Notes under the pieces: model-generated
Database searches by the model: none
What the model was told of the DNA's origin: nothing
Seen by the model: only the letters and a program-made list of their open reading frames with translations
Shown here: piece by piece, positions 18,303-26,524 of the stretch
Layout of the letters: the number at the start of each line of letters is the position of its first letter
How positions within the stretch are numbered: position 1 is the first letter of the stretch
Position numbers and translations under genes: made by a program
Source of the DNA: Pseudomonas palmensis
GTDB lineage: Bacteria > Pseudomonadota > Gammaproteobacteria > Pseudomonadales > Pseudomonadaceae
NCBI RefSeq assembly: GCF_017848315.1
Contig: NZ_JAFKEC010000003.1
Coordinates: 162,473 to 226,472, forward strand
Length of the DNA stretch: 64,000 nucleotides
Reading direction: 5' to 3'

Positions 18303-19613
18303 TCAGGAAACGGTGCGGGTTGCCACCTGAACGGGGGCGAAATGGCAGGTAAAGGTACTGCCGTGGCCCGGTACGCTGCTGATCTCCAGCCGGCCGCGGT
18401 GGCGCAGCAGTACGTGCTTGACGATCGCCAGGCCAAGGCCGGTGCCGCCGGTGGTGGAGTTGCGGCTGGAGTCGACGCGGTAGAAACGCTCGGTCAGGCG
18501 TGGCAGGTGCTTGGGGTCGATGCCGATGCCCGAGTCCTGCACGCTCAGGTGCGCGCCCTGGGCGTCGGCCCACCAGCGGATGCGGATCTGGCCTTCATCC
18601 TGGGTGTACTTGACGGCGTTGAACACAAGGTTGGAGAACGCGCTGCGCAGTTCCGCCTCGCTGCCCTTGAGGCGCACGCCCGGCTCGGCGTCCAGGGTGA
18701 TGCGCTGGTTGCGCTGGCCGGACAGGGCCTGGGCATCGCCCTTGATCGACTGCAGCAGGCTGTCGATGGCCACCGGCTGATTGTCGGAGGGGTAGTCGGT
18801 GGCCTCCAGCTTGGCCAGCAGCAACAGGTCGTTGAGCAGCGTCTGCATGCGCACGCCTTGCTGCTGCATCTGGGTCAGGGCCCGCACCCAGCGCGGGTTC
18901 ACCTCCTCGACGTTGTCGAGCAGGGTCTCCAGGTACCCGGCAATCACCGTCAGTGGCGTGCGCAGCTCGTGGGAGACGTTGGCGACGAAGTCCTTGCGCA
19001 TCTGTTCGAGCTGGTGGATGCGGGTCACGTCGCGCACCAGCATCAGGTGTTCGTTGTTGCCGTAGCGGGTGATGTGCAGCTGGATGCGCAGGCGGTCGCT
19101 GATGGGCGAGGGGATTTCCAGCGGCTCGAGGTAGTTCTCCTGTTCGAAGTACTCCTTGAAGCGCGGGTGGCGGACCAGGTTGGTGACCGGCTGGCCGCTG
19201 TCCTGTGGGGTCTTGAGCCCCAGCAGGGTCTCGGCGGCGCGGTTCCACCACTCCAGGTTGCCGTCGCTGTCGAGCATGATCACCGCATCCTTGAGGGCGG
19301 CGGTGGACTCCTGCACGCGGTCGATAACTGCCTGCAGGCGCCCGCGCACGCGTTGGTCGCGGCGTTGCAGGTGGTAGATGCTGTCGAACACCTCGCCCCA
19401 CAGGCCATAGCCGTCGGGCGGGGCCTCGTCGGGTTTGTGCTGGCGCAGCCAGTCGTGCAGGCGCAGCAGTTGCTTGAGGGTCCAGCCCAGATACACGCCA
19501 AGGCCCAGGGCCAGGCTCCAGCCGTAATGGCCGCTGATCAGCCCTGCCAGCAGGCAGACGGTGGTCAGCAGCAGCATGTGGCGAATCAGGGTGCCATGCC
19601 AGTTTTGGTTCAC
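18303..19613 (-). CDS. phoR: Phosphate regulon sensor histidine kinase PhoR
   Basis: The membrane kinase that phosphorylates PhoB under phosphate limitation and receives Pst/PhoU input. The 436-residue protein starts at GTG 19613 (AGGA upstream). It has two N-terminal transmembrane helices (about 10-45), a PAS domain (about 90-200), the HisKA phosphoacceptor FVANVSHELRTPLTVIAGYL near residue 210 and the HATPase domain with N box FSNLVFNAVKYT, G1 DSGIGIDPKHL and G2 GGTGLGLAIVKHV. It follows phoB after a 106-base spacer containing repeats. Confidence 0.96.
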   Translation of the reverse strand: MNQNWHGTLIRHMLLLTTVCLLAGLISGHYGWSLALGLGVYLGWTLKQLLRLHDWLRQHKPDEAPPDGYGLWGEVFDSIYHLQRRDQRVRGRLQAVIDRVQESTAALKDAVIMLDSDGNLEWWNRAAETLLGLKTPQDSGQPVTNLVRHPRFKEYFEQENYLEPLEIPSPISDRLRIQLHITRYGNNEHLMLVRDVTRIHQLEQMRKDFVANVSHELRTPLTVIAGYLETLLDNVEEVNPRWVRALTQMQQQGVRMQTLLNDLLLLAKLEATDYPSDNQPVAIDSLLQSIKGDAQALSGQRNQRITLDAEPGVRLKGSEAELRSAFSNLVFNAVKYTQDEGQIRIRWWADAQGAHLSVQDSGIGIDPKHLPRLTERFYRVDSSRNSTTGGTGLGLAIVKHVLLRHRGRLEISSVPGHGSTFTCHFAPVQVATRTVS

Positions 19614-19632
19614 GGTGGGTCCTTAGGACCCG

Positions 19633-19713
19633 CTGCAAGCTGCAAGCGGCAAGCTGCAAGATTGAAGCGGATCTGCGTTTGCTTTTGCTCTTACTTGAGG
19701 CTTGTAGCTTGCC
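19633..19713. repeat. GCAAGCTGCAAG-type tandem/inverted repeats between phoB and phoR
   Basis: GCAAGCTGCAAG and GGCAAGCTGCAAG follow each other at about 19635-19660, and a related inverted copy CTTGTAGCTTGCC lies at 19701-19713. The arms can pair, giving a hairpin in the phoB-phoR spacer that might reduce phoR relative to phoB. Function is inference. Confidence 0.6.
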
Positions 19714-19719
19714 GTGTTC

Positions 19720-20409
19720 TCAACTCTTGGTTGAGAACCGGTATCCCGTGCCGCGCACGGTTTGTACCAGATTTTCGTAGGCTTCACCCAGCGCCTTGCG
19801 CAGACGGCGGATATGCACGTCGACGGTGCGCTCCTCCACGTACACATTGCCGCCCCATACCTGGTCGAGCAGCTGGCCACGGGTGTAGGCGCGCTCCTGG
19901 TGGGTCATGAAGAACTGCAGCAGGCGGTATTCGGTAGGGCCCATCTCGGCAGGCTTGCCGTCGATGGTCACGCGGTGGCTGATCGGGTCGAGCAGCAGGC
20001 CGCCGACCTCGATCGGGGCCTCGCCATCACTGGGGCCGGCACGGCGCAGCACGGCCTTGAGGCGGGCCACCAGTTCGCGCGGGGAGAACGGCTTGGTGAT
20101 GTAGTCGTCGGCGCCGACTTCCAGGCCCTGGATCTTGTTGTCTTCCTCACCCTTGGCGGTGAGCATGATGATCGGGATGTCGCCGGTCAGCTCATCGCGC
20201 TTGAGGCGCCGCGCCAGTTCGATGCCCGAAGTGCCCGGCAGCATCCAGTCGAGCAGGATCAGGTCGGGCTTGCGGTCGACGATGATGGCATGGGCCTGCT
20301 GCGAGTTTTCCGCCTCCAGGCAGTCGTAGCCGGCCATTTCCAATGCAACGGCGATCATCTCGCGAATCGGCGCCTCGTCGTCAACGATCAGAATGTTCCT
20401 GCCAACCAT
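19720..20409 (-). CDS. phoB: Phosphate regulon response regulator PhoB
   Basis: An OmpR-type regulator that binds Pho boxes when phosphorylated by PhoR. The 229 residues contain a receiver domain (about 1-120: [11 protein letters not shown], phospho-Asp in [13 protein letters not shown], Lys in [20 protein letters not shown]) and a winged-helix DNA-binding domain (about 130-229: [35 protein letters not shown]). ATG 20409 follows a GAGG site; the longer frame to 20502 is rejected because it would cover the Pho box. It is autoregulated through the site at 20446-20479. Confidence 0.97.
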   Translation of the reverse strand: MVGRNILIVDDEAPIREMIAVALEMAGYDCLEAENSQQAHAIIVDRKPDLILLDWMLPGTSGIELARRLKRDELTGDIPIIMLTAKGEEDNKIQGLEVGADDYITKPFSPRELVARLKAVLRRAGPSDGEAPIEVGGLLLDPISHRVTIDGKPAEMGPTEYRLLQFFMTHQERAYTRGQLLDQVWGGNVYVEERTVDVHIRRLRKALGEAYENLVQTVRGTGYRFSTKS

Positions 20410-20445
20410 GCTCAAACCTCTTCCCATTAAGGTGTCTTGGCCCGC

Positions 20446-20479
20446 ATTAGATAACGGAATTATTGCAGTCGTGTGACAG
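20446..20479 (-). promoter_or_regulatory. Pho box and -10 of phoB
   Basis: Read on the minus strand: CTGTCAC (20479-20473), four bases, CTGCAAT (20468-20462), then exactly 10 bases to TCTAAT (20451-20446), a near-consensus -10. This predicts PhoB autoactivation with a leader of about 30 nt. The box lies about 80 bases from the start of the divergent secreted-protein gene. Confidence 0.85.
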
Positions 20480-20556
20480 GTCGTGTGGCCTGGCGGCAAC
20501 ATTCCTTGGCTGAGCTAGGCTTTAGCTCCCACCCATCACCAAAAACGGTGAATCCA

Positions 20557-20931
20557 ATGACACGACATACGCTGAACTGGATGGCTCTCTTTGCTGTTGC
20601 AGCACTGGCCCTGCCGGGGGTGGCAGCGGCCGCGCCGGGGATGGAGAAGAACGGCGTGCTGGTCGATTCTGCCGGCATGACGCTGTACACCTTCGACAAG
20701 GATGCCGGCGGCAAATCCATGTGCAATGACGACTGCGCCAAGAACTGGCCGCCCCTCAAGGCCATGGCGGGCGACGCCGCCGAGGGCAAGTGGACGCAGA
20801 TCAAGCGCGAAGACGGCTCGATGCAGTGGGCCTACGATGGCAAGCCGCTGTACACCTTCGTCAAGGACAAGAAGGGCGGTGACATGACCGGCGACGGCAT
20901 GAAGGACGTCTGGCACGCCGCCAAGCCATGA
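20557..20931 (+). CDS. Small secreted protein of the COG4315 repeat family
   Basis: A 124-residue exported protein with a signal peptide of about 25 residues ending VAAAA. The mature part has two copies of a short repeat: SAGMTLYTFDKDAGGKSMCN and YDGKPLYTFVKDKKGGDMTG, with a CNDDCAKNWPPL cysteine pair between them. This is the predicted-lipoprotein repeat family COG4315, though no lipobox Cys is visible here. Function is unknown. It is divergent from phoB, with the phoB Pho box in the shared upstream DNA, so phosphate control is possible. Confidence 0.85.
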   Translation: MTRHTLNWMALFAVAALALPGVAAAAPGMEKNGVLVDSAGMTLYTFDKDAGGKSMCNDDCAKNWPPLKAMAGDAAEGKWTQIKREDGSMQWAYDGKPLYTFVKDKKGGDMTGDGMKDVWHAAKP

Positions 20932-20946
20932 GGCCGGCCTTGCGCG

Positions 20947-20964
20947 GCCGCCCCCGGGGGCGGC
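20947..20964. other. Perfect 18-bp GC-only palindrome between convergent genes
   Basis: GCCGCCCCCGGGGGCGGC, a perfect palindrome between the ends of the secreted-protein gene and ubiA. It may stop read-through from both sides, but there is no T tract. Confidence 0.5.
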
Positions 20965-21854
20965 TAGCGCAGGGCGTAGTCCAGTACCACGCCGATGAAC
21001 ACCAGCAGCCCGGCCCAGTGGTTGTGCAGGAAGGCCTTGAAGCAGGCGTCGCGATCCAGGCTGCGGGTCGACCAGTATTCCCAGGCGAAGCACAGCGCCG
21101 CGCCTACCAGCCCCAGGTGGAACCAGCCACCCAGCTCGAAGCGGTTGCCGGCCATCAGCAGGCAGCCCAGCGACAGCAGCTGCAAGGTCAGGATGATGGC
21201 GCGATCGGCTTCGCCGAACAGGATCGCGGTGGACTTGACCCCGATCTTCAGGTCGTCGTCGCGGTCGACCATCGCGTAGTAGGTGTCGTAGCCCACGGTC
21301 CACAGCAGGTTGGCGATGTACAGCAGCCAGGCGATGGCCGGCAGCTCGCCGGTGGCGGCGGTGAAGGCCATGGGGATGCCCCAGGAATAGGCCGCGCCCA
21401 GCACCACCTGCGGGTAATAGGTGTAGCGCTTCATGAACGGGTAGCAGGCTGCCAGCGCCACGGCGCCGAACGACAGCCATACCGTCTGCGCATTGGTGCA
21501 CAGCACCAGCACGAAACTCAGCCCCACCAGGGTCGCGAACAGGACCAGCGCCTCGCGCCCGCTGATGCGCCCGGCCGCCAGCGGGCGTTCGGCGGTGCGC
21601 TTGACGTGACCGTCGACCTTGCGGTCGGCAAAATCGTTGATCGCGCAGCCCGCGGCGCGCATCAGCACCACGCCGAACAGGAAGATCAGCACGTTGGCCA
21701 CGGTGGGCGTGCCCTTGGCCGCGATCCATACCGCCGTGAGGGTGGGCCACAGCAGCAGGTAGATGCCGATCGGCTTGTCCATGCGGCTGAGCTGGATGAA
21801 GTCCCAGGCCCGGGGGTGCAGGCGATTGAGCGACTTGAGCAGGCTCAGGTACAT
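20964..21854 (-). CDS. ubiA: 4-hydroxybenzoate octaprenyltransferase UbiA
   Basis: The inner-membrane prenyltransferase that attaches the polyprenyl chain to 4-hydroxybenzoate in ubiquinone synthesis. The 296 residues have about 8 transmembrane helices and both Asp-rich motifs: [20 protein letters not shown] near residue 75 and [16 protein letters not shown] near residue 195. ATG 21854 overlaps the ubiC stop as ATGA, so the two genes are translationally coupled. Confidence 0.96.
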   Translation of the reverse strand: MYLSLLKSLNRLHPRAWDFIQLSRMDKPIGIYLLLWPTLTAVWIAAKGTPTVANVLIFLFGVVLMRAAGCAINDFADRKVDGHVKRTAERPLAAGRISGREALVLFATLVGLSFVLVLCTNAQTVWLSFGAVALAACYPFMKRYTYYPQVVLGAAYSWGIPMAFTAATGELPAIAWLLYIANLLWTVGYDTYYAMVDRDDDLKIGVKSTAILFGEADRAIILTLQLLSLGCLLMAGNRFELGGWFHLGLVGAALCFAWEYWSTRSLDRDACFKAFLHNHWAGLLVFIGVVLDYALR

Positions 21855-22420
21855 CAGCGGTCCTCCAGGCGGGTGTCGGTGGCCTGCCACAGGGCGGGCA
21901 GGAAGATCTCGGCCACCAGGATGCTCAGTTCACCCTGGTCGAACCGCGAACGGCGTGCCCACAGGCCGTCATGGCGCTGCTCGCGGGGCAACCAGGCGGC
22001 AGGGTAGTGGCACACCTCGATGGCCTGGCGGGTAAACCCGGGGCTGCAGAACAGCAACTCGCCCAGCGAACGGCTGCCCAGCGCTTCCATGTCCAGGCCG
22101 CCCTGCTGCAGGGCGCTGCGCGCGGCCACACTGCGTGCGTACACCCACGGCTGGCCATGCCCGCGCAGGTACACCTCGCGCACCCAGCCTTCGCTGCCCG
22201 GGGCCAGGCCGAGGCTGGTGCACTCGTCGGCGCGCAGCGGCTGCCAGCCCTCGTACAGGGGGGTCACGCTGAAGTGATCGGCGGATAATCGGGTCAGGCG
22301 GCGGGTCAACGAGCCCTGGTCGAACAGCCAGTCGGCGGTAAGGGGGTCGGCGCTTGCGGCCAGCGGCGTTTGCTGCTGCAGCCAGTGTGGCGCGGGCACT
22401 TGCGAGGTTTCGTACGGCAC
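21854..22420 (-). CDS. ubiC: Chorismate pyruvate-lyase UbiC
   Basis: Cleaves chorismate to 4-hydroxybenzoate and pyruvate, the first committed step of ubiquinone synthesis, supplying UbiA encoded directly downstream. The 188-residue product has the family features [12 protein letters not shown] near residue 30, the [17 protein letters not shown] segment near residue 80 (substrate-binding Arg) and [13 protein letters not shown] near residue 118. Size is typical for pseudomonads. Confidence 0.92.
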   Translation of the reverse strand: MPYETSQVPAPHWLQQQTPLAASADPLTADWLFDQGSLTRRLTRLSADHFSVTPLYEGWQPLRADECTSLGLAPGSEGWVREVYLRGHGQPWVYARSVAARSALQQGGLDMEALGSRSLGELLFCSPGFTRQAIEVCHYPAAWLPREQRHDGLWARRSRFDQGELSILVAEIFLPALWQATDTRLEDR

Positions 22421-22588
22421 GGTAGGTATGCGGTTACAAGCCAGTGAGGCGCCGAGCTTAGCATGTTTGCCGGTTGCGCTTGCATCGCGCCACCAGCCTC
22501 AGTACAAAGCCCCCTGACGATCCATGCAGCGCCAAGACTGTAATGATCACAACCGATGTGCGTCTGGATTACTGGAGGGAGAGCGATC

Positions 22589-22756
22589 ATGAAGAAGTGG
22601 CAATGCGTGGTATGCGGGCTTATCTACAACGAGGCCGATGGCTGGCCGGATGACGGCATTGCGCCGGGCACCTTGTGGCAGGACGTGCCGGAAGACTGGC
22701 TGTGCCCGGACTGCGGCGTGGGCAAGATGGATTTCGAGATGATCGAAATCAACTGA
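22589..22756 (+). CDS. rubA: Rubredoxin
   Basis: A 55-residue electron carrier with one Fe(Cys)4 centre. Both knuckles are present: CVVCGLIY (residues 6-13) and LCPDCGVGK (about 39-47), with the conserved aromatic core around [18 protein letters not shown]. It is strongly ribosome-sited (GGAGGGAGAG) at ATG 22589. The rubredoxin reductase follows 30 bases downstream, so they form a two-gene redox unit. Confidence 0.97.
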   Translation: MKKWQCVVCGLIYNEADGWPDDGIAPGTLWQDVPEDWLCPDCGVGKMDFEMIEIN

Positions 22757-22786
22757 TCATTTTTTATACAGGGAAGGGATGAAGGC

Positions 22787-23935
22787 ATGAGCGATCCGGT
22801 GGTGATTGTCGGTACGGGGCTGGCGGGCTACAACCTCGCCCGCGAATTTCGCAAGCTCGACGGCGAGACGCCGTTGCTGCTGATCAGCGCCGATGATGGT
22901 CGCTCGTATTCCAAGCCGATGCTGTCCACCGGCTTTGCCAAGGACAAGGACGCCGACGGCCTGAGCATGGCCGAGCCGGGGGCCATGGCCGAGCAGCTCA
23001 AGGCCCAGGTGCGTACCCATACGCGCATCAGCGGCATCGACCCGGGCCACAAGCGCCTGTGGATCGGCGAGGAGCAGGTGCCGTACCGCGACCTGGTGCT
23101 GGCGCTGGGCGCGCAGACCATTCAGGTGCCGGTGCAGGGCGACGCAGCCGATGCGATCTTCCCGATCAACGACCTCGAAGACTACGCGCGCTTTCGCGCC
23201 GCGGCGGCCGGCAAGCGCCGGGTACTGATTCTGGGCGCCGGGCTGATCGGCTGCGAGTTCGCCAACGACATGCACCTGGGTGGCTTCGAGATCGACATCG
23301 TCGCCCCCTGCGAGCAGGTCATGCCGACCCTGCTGCACCCGGCCGCCGCGGCTGCGGTGCAGGCTGGGCTGCAAGGGCTTGGTGTGCGCTTTCACCTGGG
23401 CCCGGTGCTGACCCGCCTGGAACGTTCGGCCGATGCCCTGCAAGCGCATCTGTCCGATGGCAGTGTGATCGTCTGCGACCTGGTGGTATCGGCCATCGGC
23501 CTGCGCCCCCGCATCGACCTGGCTGCCGCCGCTGGCCTGCAGGTCAATCGCGGGGTGGTGGTCGACCGCCACCTGCGCACCTCGCACGCCAATATCCATG
23601 CCCTGGGCGACTGTGCCGAGGTCGACGGCATCAACCTGCTGTACGTGATGCCGCTGATGGCCTGCGCGCGCGCGCTGGCGCAGACCCTGGCGGGCAATCC
23701 GACGGTGGTCAGCTACGGGCCTATGCCCATCACGGTGAAGACCCCGGTATGCCCGCTGGTCGTTTCACCGCCGCCACGCGCCCGCGAAGGCCAGTGGCAG
23801 GTCGAAGGGCAGGGCAGCGACATCAAGGTGCTCTGCCGGGATGCCGATGGCCAACTGCTGGGCTATGTATTGACCGGTACGGCAGTGATGGAAAAGCTGG
23901 CGCTGAACCGTCAACTTCCGCCGTTGCTGGCATAA
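22787..23935 (+). CDS. Rubredoxin-NAD+ reductase
   Basis: An FAD-dependent pyridine nucleotide-disulfide-type reductase that passes electrons from NADH to rubredoxin. The 382 residues contain the FAD-binding [16 protein letters not shown] at the N-terminus, the NAD-binding [18 protein letters not shown] near residue 145 and the second FAD motif [14 protein letters not shown] near residue 265. AAGGGATGAAGG precedes ATG 22787. The adjacent rubredoxin gene supports the partner. The pair could serve alkane hydroxylation or oxidative stress; no hydroxylase is in the window. Confidence 0.94.
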   Translation: MSDPVVIVGTGLAGYNLAREFRKLDGETPLLLISADDGRSYSKPMLSTGFAKDKDADGLSMAEPGAMAEQLKAQVRTHTRISGIDPGHKRLWIGEEQVPYRDLVLALGAQTIQVPVQGDAADAIFPINDLEDYARFRAAAAGKRRVLILGAGLIGCEFANDMHLGGFEIDIVAPCEQVMPTLLHPAAAAAVQAGLQGLGVRFHLGPVLTRLERSADALQAHLSDGSVIVCDLVVSAIGLRPRIDLAAAAGLQVNRGVVVDRHLRTSHANIHALGDCAEVDGINLLYVMPLMACARALAQTLAGNPTVVSYGPMPITVKTPVCPLVVSPPPRAREGQWQVEGQGSDIKVLCRDADGQLLGYVLTGTAVMEKLALNRQLPPLLA

Positions 23936-24121
23936 ATAGCTGTCGTTCTGTCGGATATACCCTGCCATTGCCTGAACAATGGCCGCCCAGAGACTGGCGC
24001 GGCCACTGGCGGCGTGCCATTCTCACACCCGTCTGCCGCAGTTTAGAGCCTGCGGTGCCTTAGGCGCTGCCTGCAAGGCAGCACGGCATAACAACAAAAA
24101 ATCCGTCAGAGGGGCTTCACC

Positions 24122-24397
24122 ATGCGTAAACCAGAACTCGCCGCAGCCATTGCCGAGAAAGCCGACCTTACCAAGGAGCAGGCCAACCGCGTGCTCAATG
24201 CCGTACTGGAAGAAATCACCAACGCGCTGCACAAGAAAGACAGCGTCACCCTGGTAGGCTTCGGCACGTTCCTGCAGCGCCACCGTGGCGCGCGCACCGG
24301 CAAGAACCCTCAGACGGGCGAGCCGGTGAAGATCAAGGCCAGCAACACCGTGGCGTTCAAGCCAGGCAAGTTCCTCAAGGACAGCGTCAATCCGTAA
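24122..24397 (+). CDS. hupA: HU-family nucleoid protein
   Basis: A 91-residue histone-like DNA-bending protein. The start MRKPELAAAIAEKADLTKEQ and the signature GFGTFLQRHRGARTGKNPQT (about 46-65), including the DNA-intercalating Pro in the beta arm, define HU. It is a single gene with a GAGGGGC ribosome site and a terminator at 24427. Gene symbol by similarity of position to P. putida; other HU paralogues exist. Confidence 0.94.
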   Translation: MRKPELAAAIAEKADLTKEQANRVLNAVLEEITNALHKKDSVTLVGFGTFLQRHRGARTGKNPQTGEPVKIKASNTVAFKPGKFLKDSVNP

Positions 24398-24426
24398 GGC
24401 CGTGGGCTACTGATTGCATTGAAGAG

Positions 24427-24456
24427 CGGGCACCCCTACAAGGTGCCCGTTCTTGT
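24427..24456 (+). terminator. Intrinsic terminator after the HU gene
   Basis: CGGGCACC (24427-24434) pairs with GGTGCCCG (24442-24449) around CCTACAA, followed by TTCTTGTTT. Confidence 0.75.
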
Positions 24457-24469
24457 TTGTGTGGCGGCT

Positions 24470-24537
24470 CTTCGCCGGCAATGCCGGCGCCTGCAGGAGA
24501 TAACCGCCGTCTGCAGGAGCCGGCGTTGCCGGCGAGG
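24470..24537. repeat. Paired inverted REP-like elements
   Basis: Inverted, diverged copies: CTTCGCCGGCAATGCCGGCG at about 24470 and CTGCAGGAGCCGGCGTTGCC to 24537 (GGCGAGG). They lie between the HU terminator and the unknown operon. Confidence 0.8.
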
Positions 24538-24558
24538 AACCCACCGTGCAGTGCGCTA

Positions 24559-24587
24559 TTGCCGTGCCCCGTGCTTGTGACTAGCAT
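24559..24587 (+). promoter_or_regulatory. Possible sigma-70 promoter of the eight-gene operon
   Basis: TTGCCG (24559-24564), a 17-base spacer and TAGCAT (24582-24587): four of six matches in each hexamer. It is the only reasonable promoter between the REP pair and the first ribosome site. Tentative. Confidence 0.35.
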
Positions 24588-24634
24588 ACGCCGCCGCCCA
24601 CACCCGCGCGGCGGTGTTCCAGGGAGGGAGCGGC

Positions 24635-24679
24635 ATGGGCAACTCATCATTCATCGAATCGTTCGGCTCATGCCTGTGA
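24635..24679 (+). CDS. Possible 14-residue leader peptide overlapping the operon's first gene
   Basis: ATG 24635 follows the strongest ribosome site in the region (AGGGAGGGAG) and encodes MGNSSFIESFGSCL before TGA at 24677-24679. The stop overlaps a GTG at 24676 (GTGA) in the frame of the first operon gene, and lies 5 bases after its ATG 24670, which itself has no good ribosome site. This looks like translational coupling from a leader peptide. A decayed longer gene start is the alternative. Confidence 0.45.
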   Translation: MGNSSFIESFGSCL

Positions 24680-25095
24680 GCTGTGCGCCCCCCTATCGCT
24701 TCTACGTCTGGTTACCCTGGGTATGCCTGGTTTCGCTGCTGTGCCTGGATGTCTACCAGTACGGCCTGCGCGTGACCGGTTTCGAGCCGTTCCTGCAAAT
24801 CTACCTGCTGGGCTTCGGCCTGCTTGGCTACCCCCTGTTCGCGCTGTGGGCCAGCCGCCGCCTGCACCTGGCGCCTCGGCACCTGTGGTGGGCGCCGTTG
24901 TGGTGCGTCCCTTTCTACGCACTGCCCTGGGTGCTGTATGGCCTGGTCTACCTGCTCACCGGCCGTATCGCCGGGTTGGGCCTGATGCTGATGTGGGTGG
25001 CCTTTGTGCCCTACCTGCTGGGCGCCGGCTATTTTTTCGTCACCCTGACCGCGCTGCTGCTGGCGGCGCAAAGGCGCCTGTGCAATGGACCTTGA
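24670..25095 (+). CDS. Unknown inner-membrane protein, operon gene 1
   Basis: A 141-residue (ATG 24670) or 139-residue (GTG 24676) protein I do not recognise. It is almost entirely hydrophobic, with four likely transmembrane helices: residues about 10-26 (FYVWLPWVCLVSLLCLDVY), 40-60, 76-98 (PLWCVPFYALPWVLYGLVYL) and 103-130. The short loops carry Arg/His pairs such as SRRLHLAPRH. It opens a run of eight overlapping genes reading the same way. Its 3' end overlaps the next gene by 11 bases. Confidence 0.7.
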   Translation: MPVSCAPPYRFYVWLPWVCLVSLLCLDVYQYGLRVTGFEPFLQIYLLGFGLLGYPLFALWASRRLHLAPRHLWWAPLWCVPFYALPWVLYGLVYLLTGRIAGLGLMLMWVAFVPYLLGAGYFFVTLTALLLAAQRRLCNGP

Positions 25096-25297
25096 GCTGA
25101 AGAATTACCTGGCAGGTCTCGCCGACAGCAACCTGTTCGGCAGCCTGGCCATCCTGTGCCTGTTCGCCTTGCTGCTGAACCTCGGCGAGCGCCAGCGCAA
25201 CACGCGCTGGGTTAGGCTGCTGACGTTTGGCTGCCTGTTGGCGGTGGTGCTGCTGCACGGTGTGGGCACCTACTGCATGAATACCCAGGTACCGTGA
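25085..25297 (+). CDS. Unknown small membrane protein, operon gene 2
   Basis: A 70-residue protein with two predicted transmembrane helices (about residues 17-34, NLFGSLAILCLFALLLNL; and 43-61, LLTFGCLLAVVLLHGVGTY) joined by the basic loop GERQRNTRWVR. No known family is evident. It overlaps gene 1 by 11 bases and shares one base of its stop with the start of gene 3 (TGATG). Confidence 0.65.
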   Translation: MDLELKNYLAGLADSNLFGSLAILCLFALLLNLGERQRNTRWVRLLTFGCLLAVVLLHGVGTYCMNTQVP

Positions 25298-25623
25298 TGA
25301 AGGCAGTAATCGGAGTGGTATTGGTGGCCGTGCTGGCGCTGGGGGTGGGCACGCCGCTGTTCGGCAACCTGCTGATGCTGCTGATGGACCGCGACAACTT
25401 CATCCCCGCCGAATCGTCGCTGCTGAGTTTCGAGCCGTATCAGGTGTCCCAGGGCTCATCGAACTATTGGCTGTACGGCGAGGACGACCGTTACTACTAC
25501 CACTTCACGCATGAGCCCGCTCACCCCTATCGCTATATCGCCAAGGACAATCACTGCCCGGCGTTCGACCGTGACGATGTGCGCAGCTGGTGCAATGCGC
25601 TGCAAGGAACGCCGCCCAAATGA
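25297..25623 (+). CDS. Unknown membrane-anchored periplasmic protein, operon gene 3
   Basis: A 108-residue protein. An N-terminal hydrophobic helix (about residues 3-30) could be an uncleaved anchor. The remainder is polar and aromatic-rich: NYWLYGEDDRYYYHFTHEP, PYRYIAKDNHCPAF and a second Cys in RSWCNALQG, so one disulfide is possible outside the cytoplasm. ATG 25297 overlaps the preceding TGA by one base; the upstream GTG at 25294 would add one residue. No family recognised. Confidence 0.65.
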   Translation: MKAVIGVVLVAVLALGVGTPLFGNLLMLLMDRDNFIPAESSLLSFEPYQVSQGSSNYWLYGEDDRYYYHFTHEPAHPYRYIAKDNHCPAFDRDDVRSWCNALQGTPPK

Positions 25624-25976
25624 AGCGACAACTGCTGATCAATGTCGCCCTGCATGCACTGGCCATCGTGCTCTACGGGGTGCTCAACGATATTGCCGTG
25701 GACTGGTACAAGGGCCACTACGGCGGCTTTACCGCCCGTGGCGTGTCCTCCGGCAGCATTGTGTTCCTGGTGATGTGGGTGTTCGTGCCGCTCAATGTGG
25801 TGCTGCCCCTGTTGACCAACTGGAAGCTCAAGTACTGGCTGGTGGCCGCGCAAATCGTGTTGATCCTCTGGTGGCTGTTGCCTGAGCACCCGGTGCGGGC
25901 GTACTTCTTCAGTTGCCTGGCGGGCGGCCTCAGCCTGTCGGCGGTGCTGATCTCGCATTGGCTGAGGCGTAAATGA
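25620..25976 (+). CDS. Unknown four-helix membrane protein, operon gene 4 (paralogue of gene 7)
   Basis: A 118-residue protein with four predicted transmembrane helices. The motifs DWYKGHYGGFTARGVSSG (about residues 23-40), MWVFVPLNVVLPLL and LLPEHPVRAYFFS near residue 80 recur in gene 7 at 27492, so the two share a homologous membrane module. It starts in an ATGA overlap with gene 3 and ends in an ATGA overlap with gene 5. Function unknown. Confidence 0.7.
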   Translation: MKRQLLINVALHALAIVLYGVLNDIAVDWYKGHYGGFTARGVSSGSIVFLVMWVFVPLNVVLPLLTNWKLKYWLVAAQIVLILWWLLPEHPVRAYFFSCLAGGLSLSAVLISHWLRRK

Positions 25977-26524
25977 GCAGCCCGACCGTAAAGCAGCAAC
26001 TGTGGCGCTGGCTGGTGGTGCTGGGCGTGCTGGCGTGGGTGGGCTATCAGATTCACGCGCTGATCGAGGCACCCGGACAGACCTCGTTCGTCAGCGAGTC
26101 GGGGCGCTACCGTTTCCAGAACGTGCCGGCGCGCAGTTGGCTGATACCTTTCGGCGGCATGGGCTACATGCGCGTGACCGATCGCGAGCGCCCGGGTGAG
26201 GTCTGGCGCACGCCGCTGTACGACCTGCAGTCGCTGGACATGCGCGACTTCGAGGATGAAGCCGAAGTGGGCATCTACTGGATCAATTTCAACAAGCGCG
26301 ACCGCCATTTCGACATCGCCATGCCGCAATGGGAGCCGCACTGGCTCAACAGCTTCATCGCCAATACCGACTACACCGTGGCCGAAGAACAGGCCCGCTG
26401 CCGCAAGCCCGAGCACCTGGTGCGCTACATCTGGGACCTGTGGCTGTGGCTGGTGTGGGTCAGCGACTACCCCTGCACGCAAACCGAGTACTACATCAAC
26501 CCGCCCCCGGTGTATCAGCCATGA
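25973..26524 (+). CDS. Unknown membrane-anchored protein, operon gene 5
   Basis: A 183-residue protein with one N-terminal transmembrane helix (about residues 10-30, LWRWLVVLGVLAWVGYQI) and a long aromatic-rich exterior domain: SGRYRFQNVPARSWLIPFGG, RTPLYDLQSLDMRDFEDE, YWINFNKRDRHFDIAMPQWE and a Cys pair (CRKPE, YPCTQTEYY). Its general shape, N-terminal anchor plus Trp/Tyr-rich periplasmic domain, resembles gene 3. Starts and ends in ATGA overlaps. No family recognised. Confidence 0.65.
   Translation: MSSPTVKQQLWRWLVVLGVLAWVGYQIHALIEAPGQTSFVSESGRYRFQNVPARSWLIPFGGMGYMRVTDRERPGEVWRTPLYDLQSLDMRDFEDEAEVGIYWINFNKRDRHFDIAMPQWEPHWLNSFIANTDYTVAEEQARCRKPEHLVRYIWDLWLWLVWVSDYPCTQTEYYINPPPVYQP

Noticed and set aside
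24457..25095. A longer start for the first gene of the unknown operon
   Set aside because: It would run through the REP pair and the putative promoter and leader; no ribosome site at 24457.
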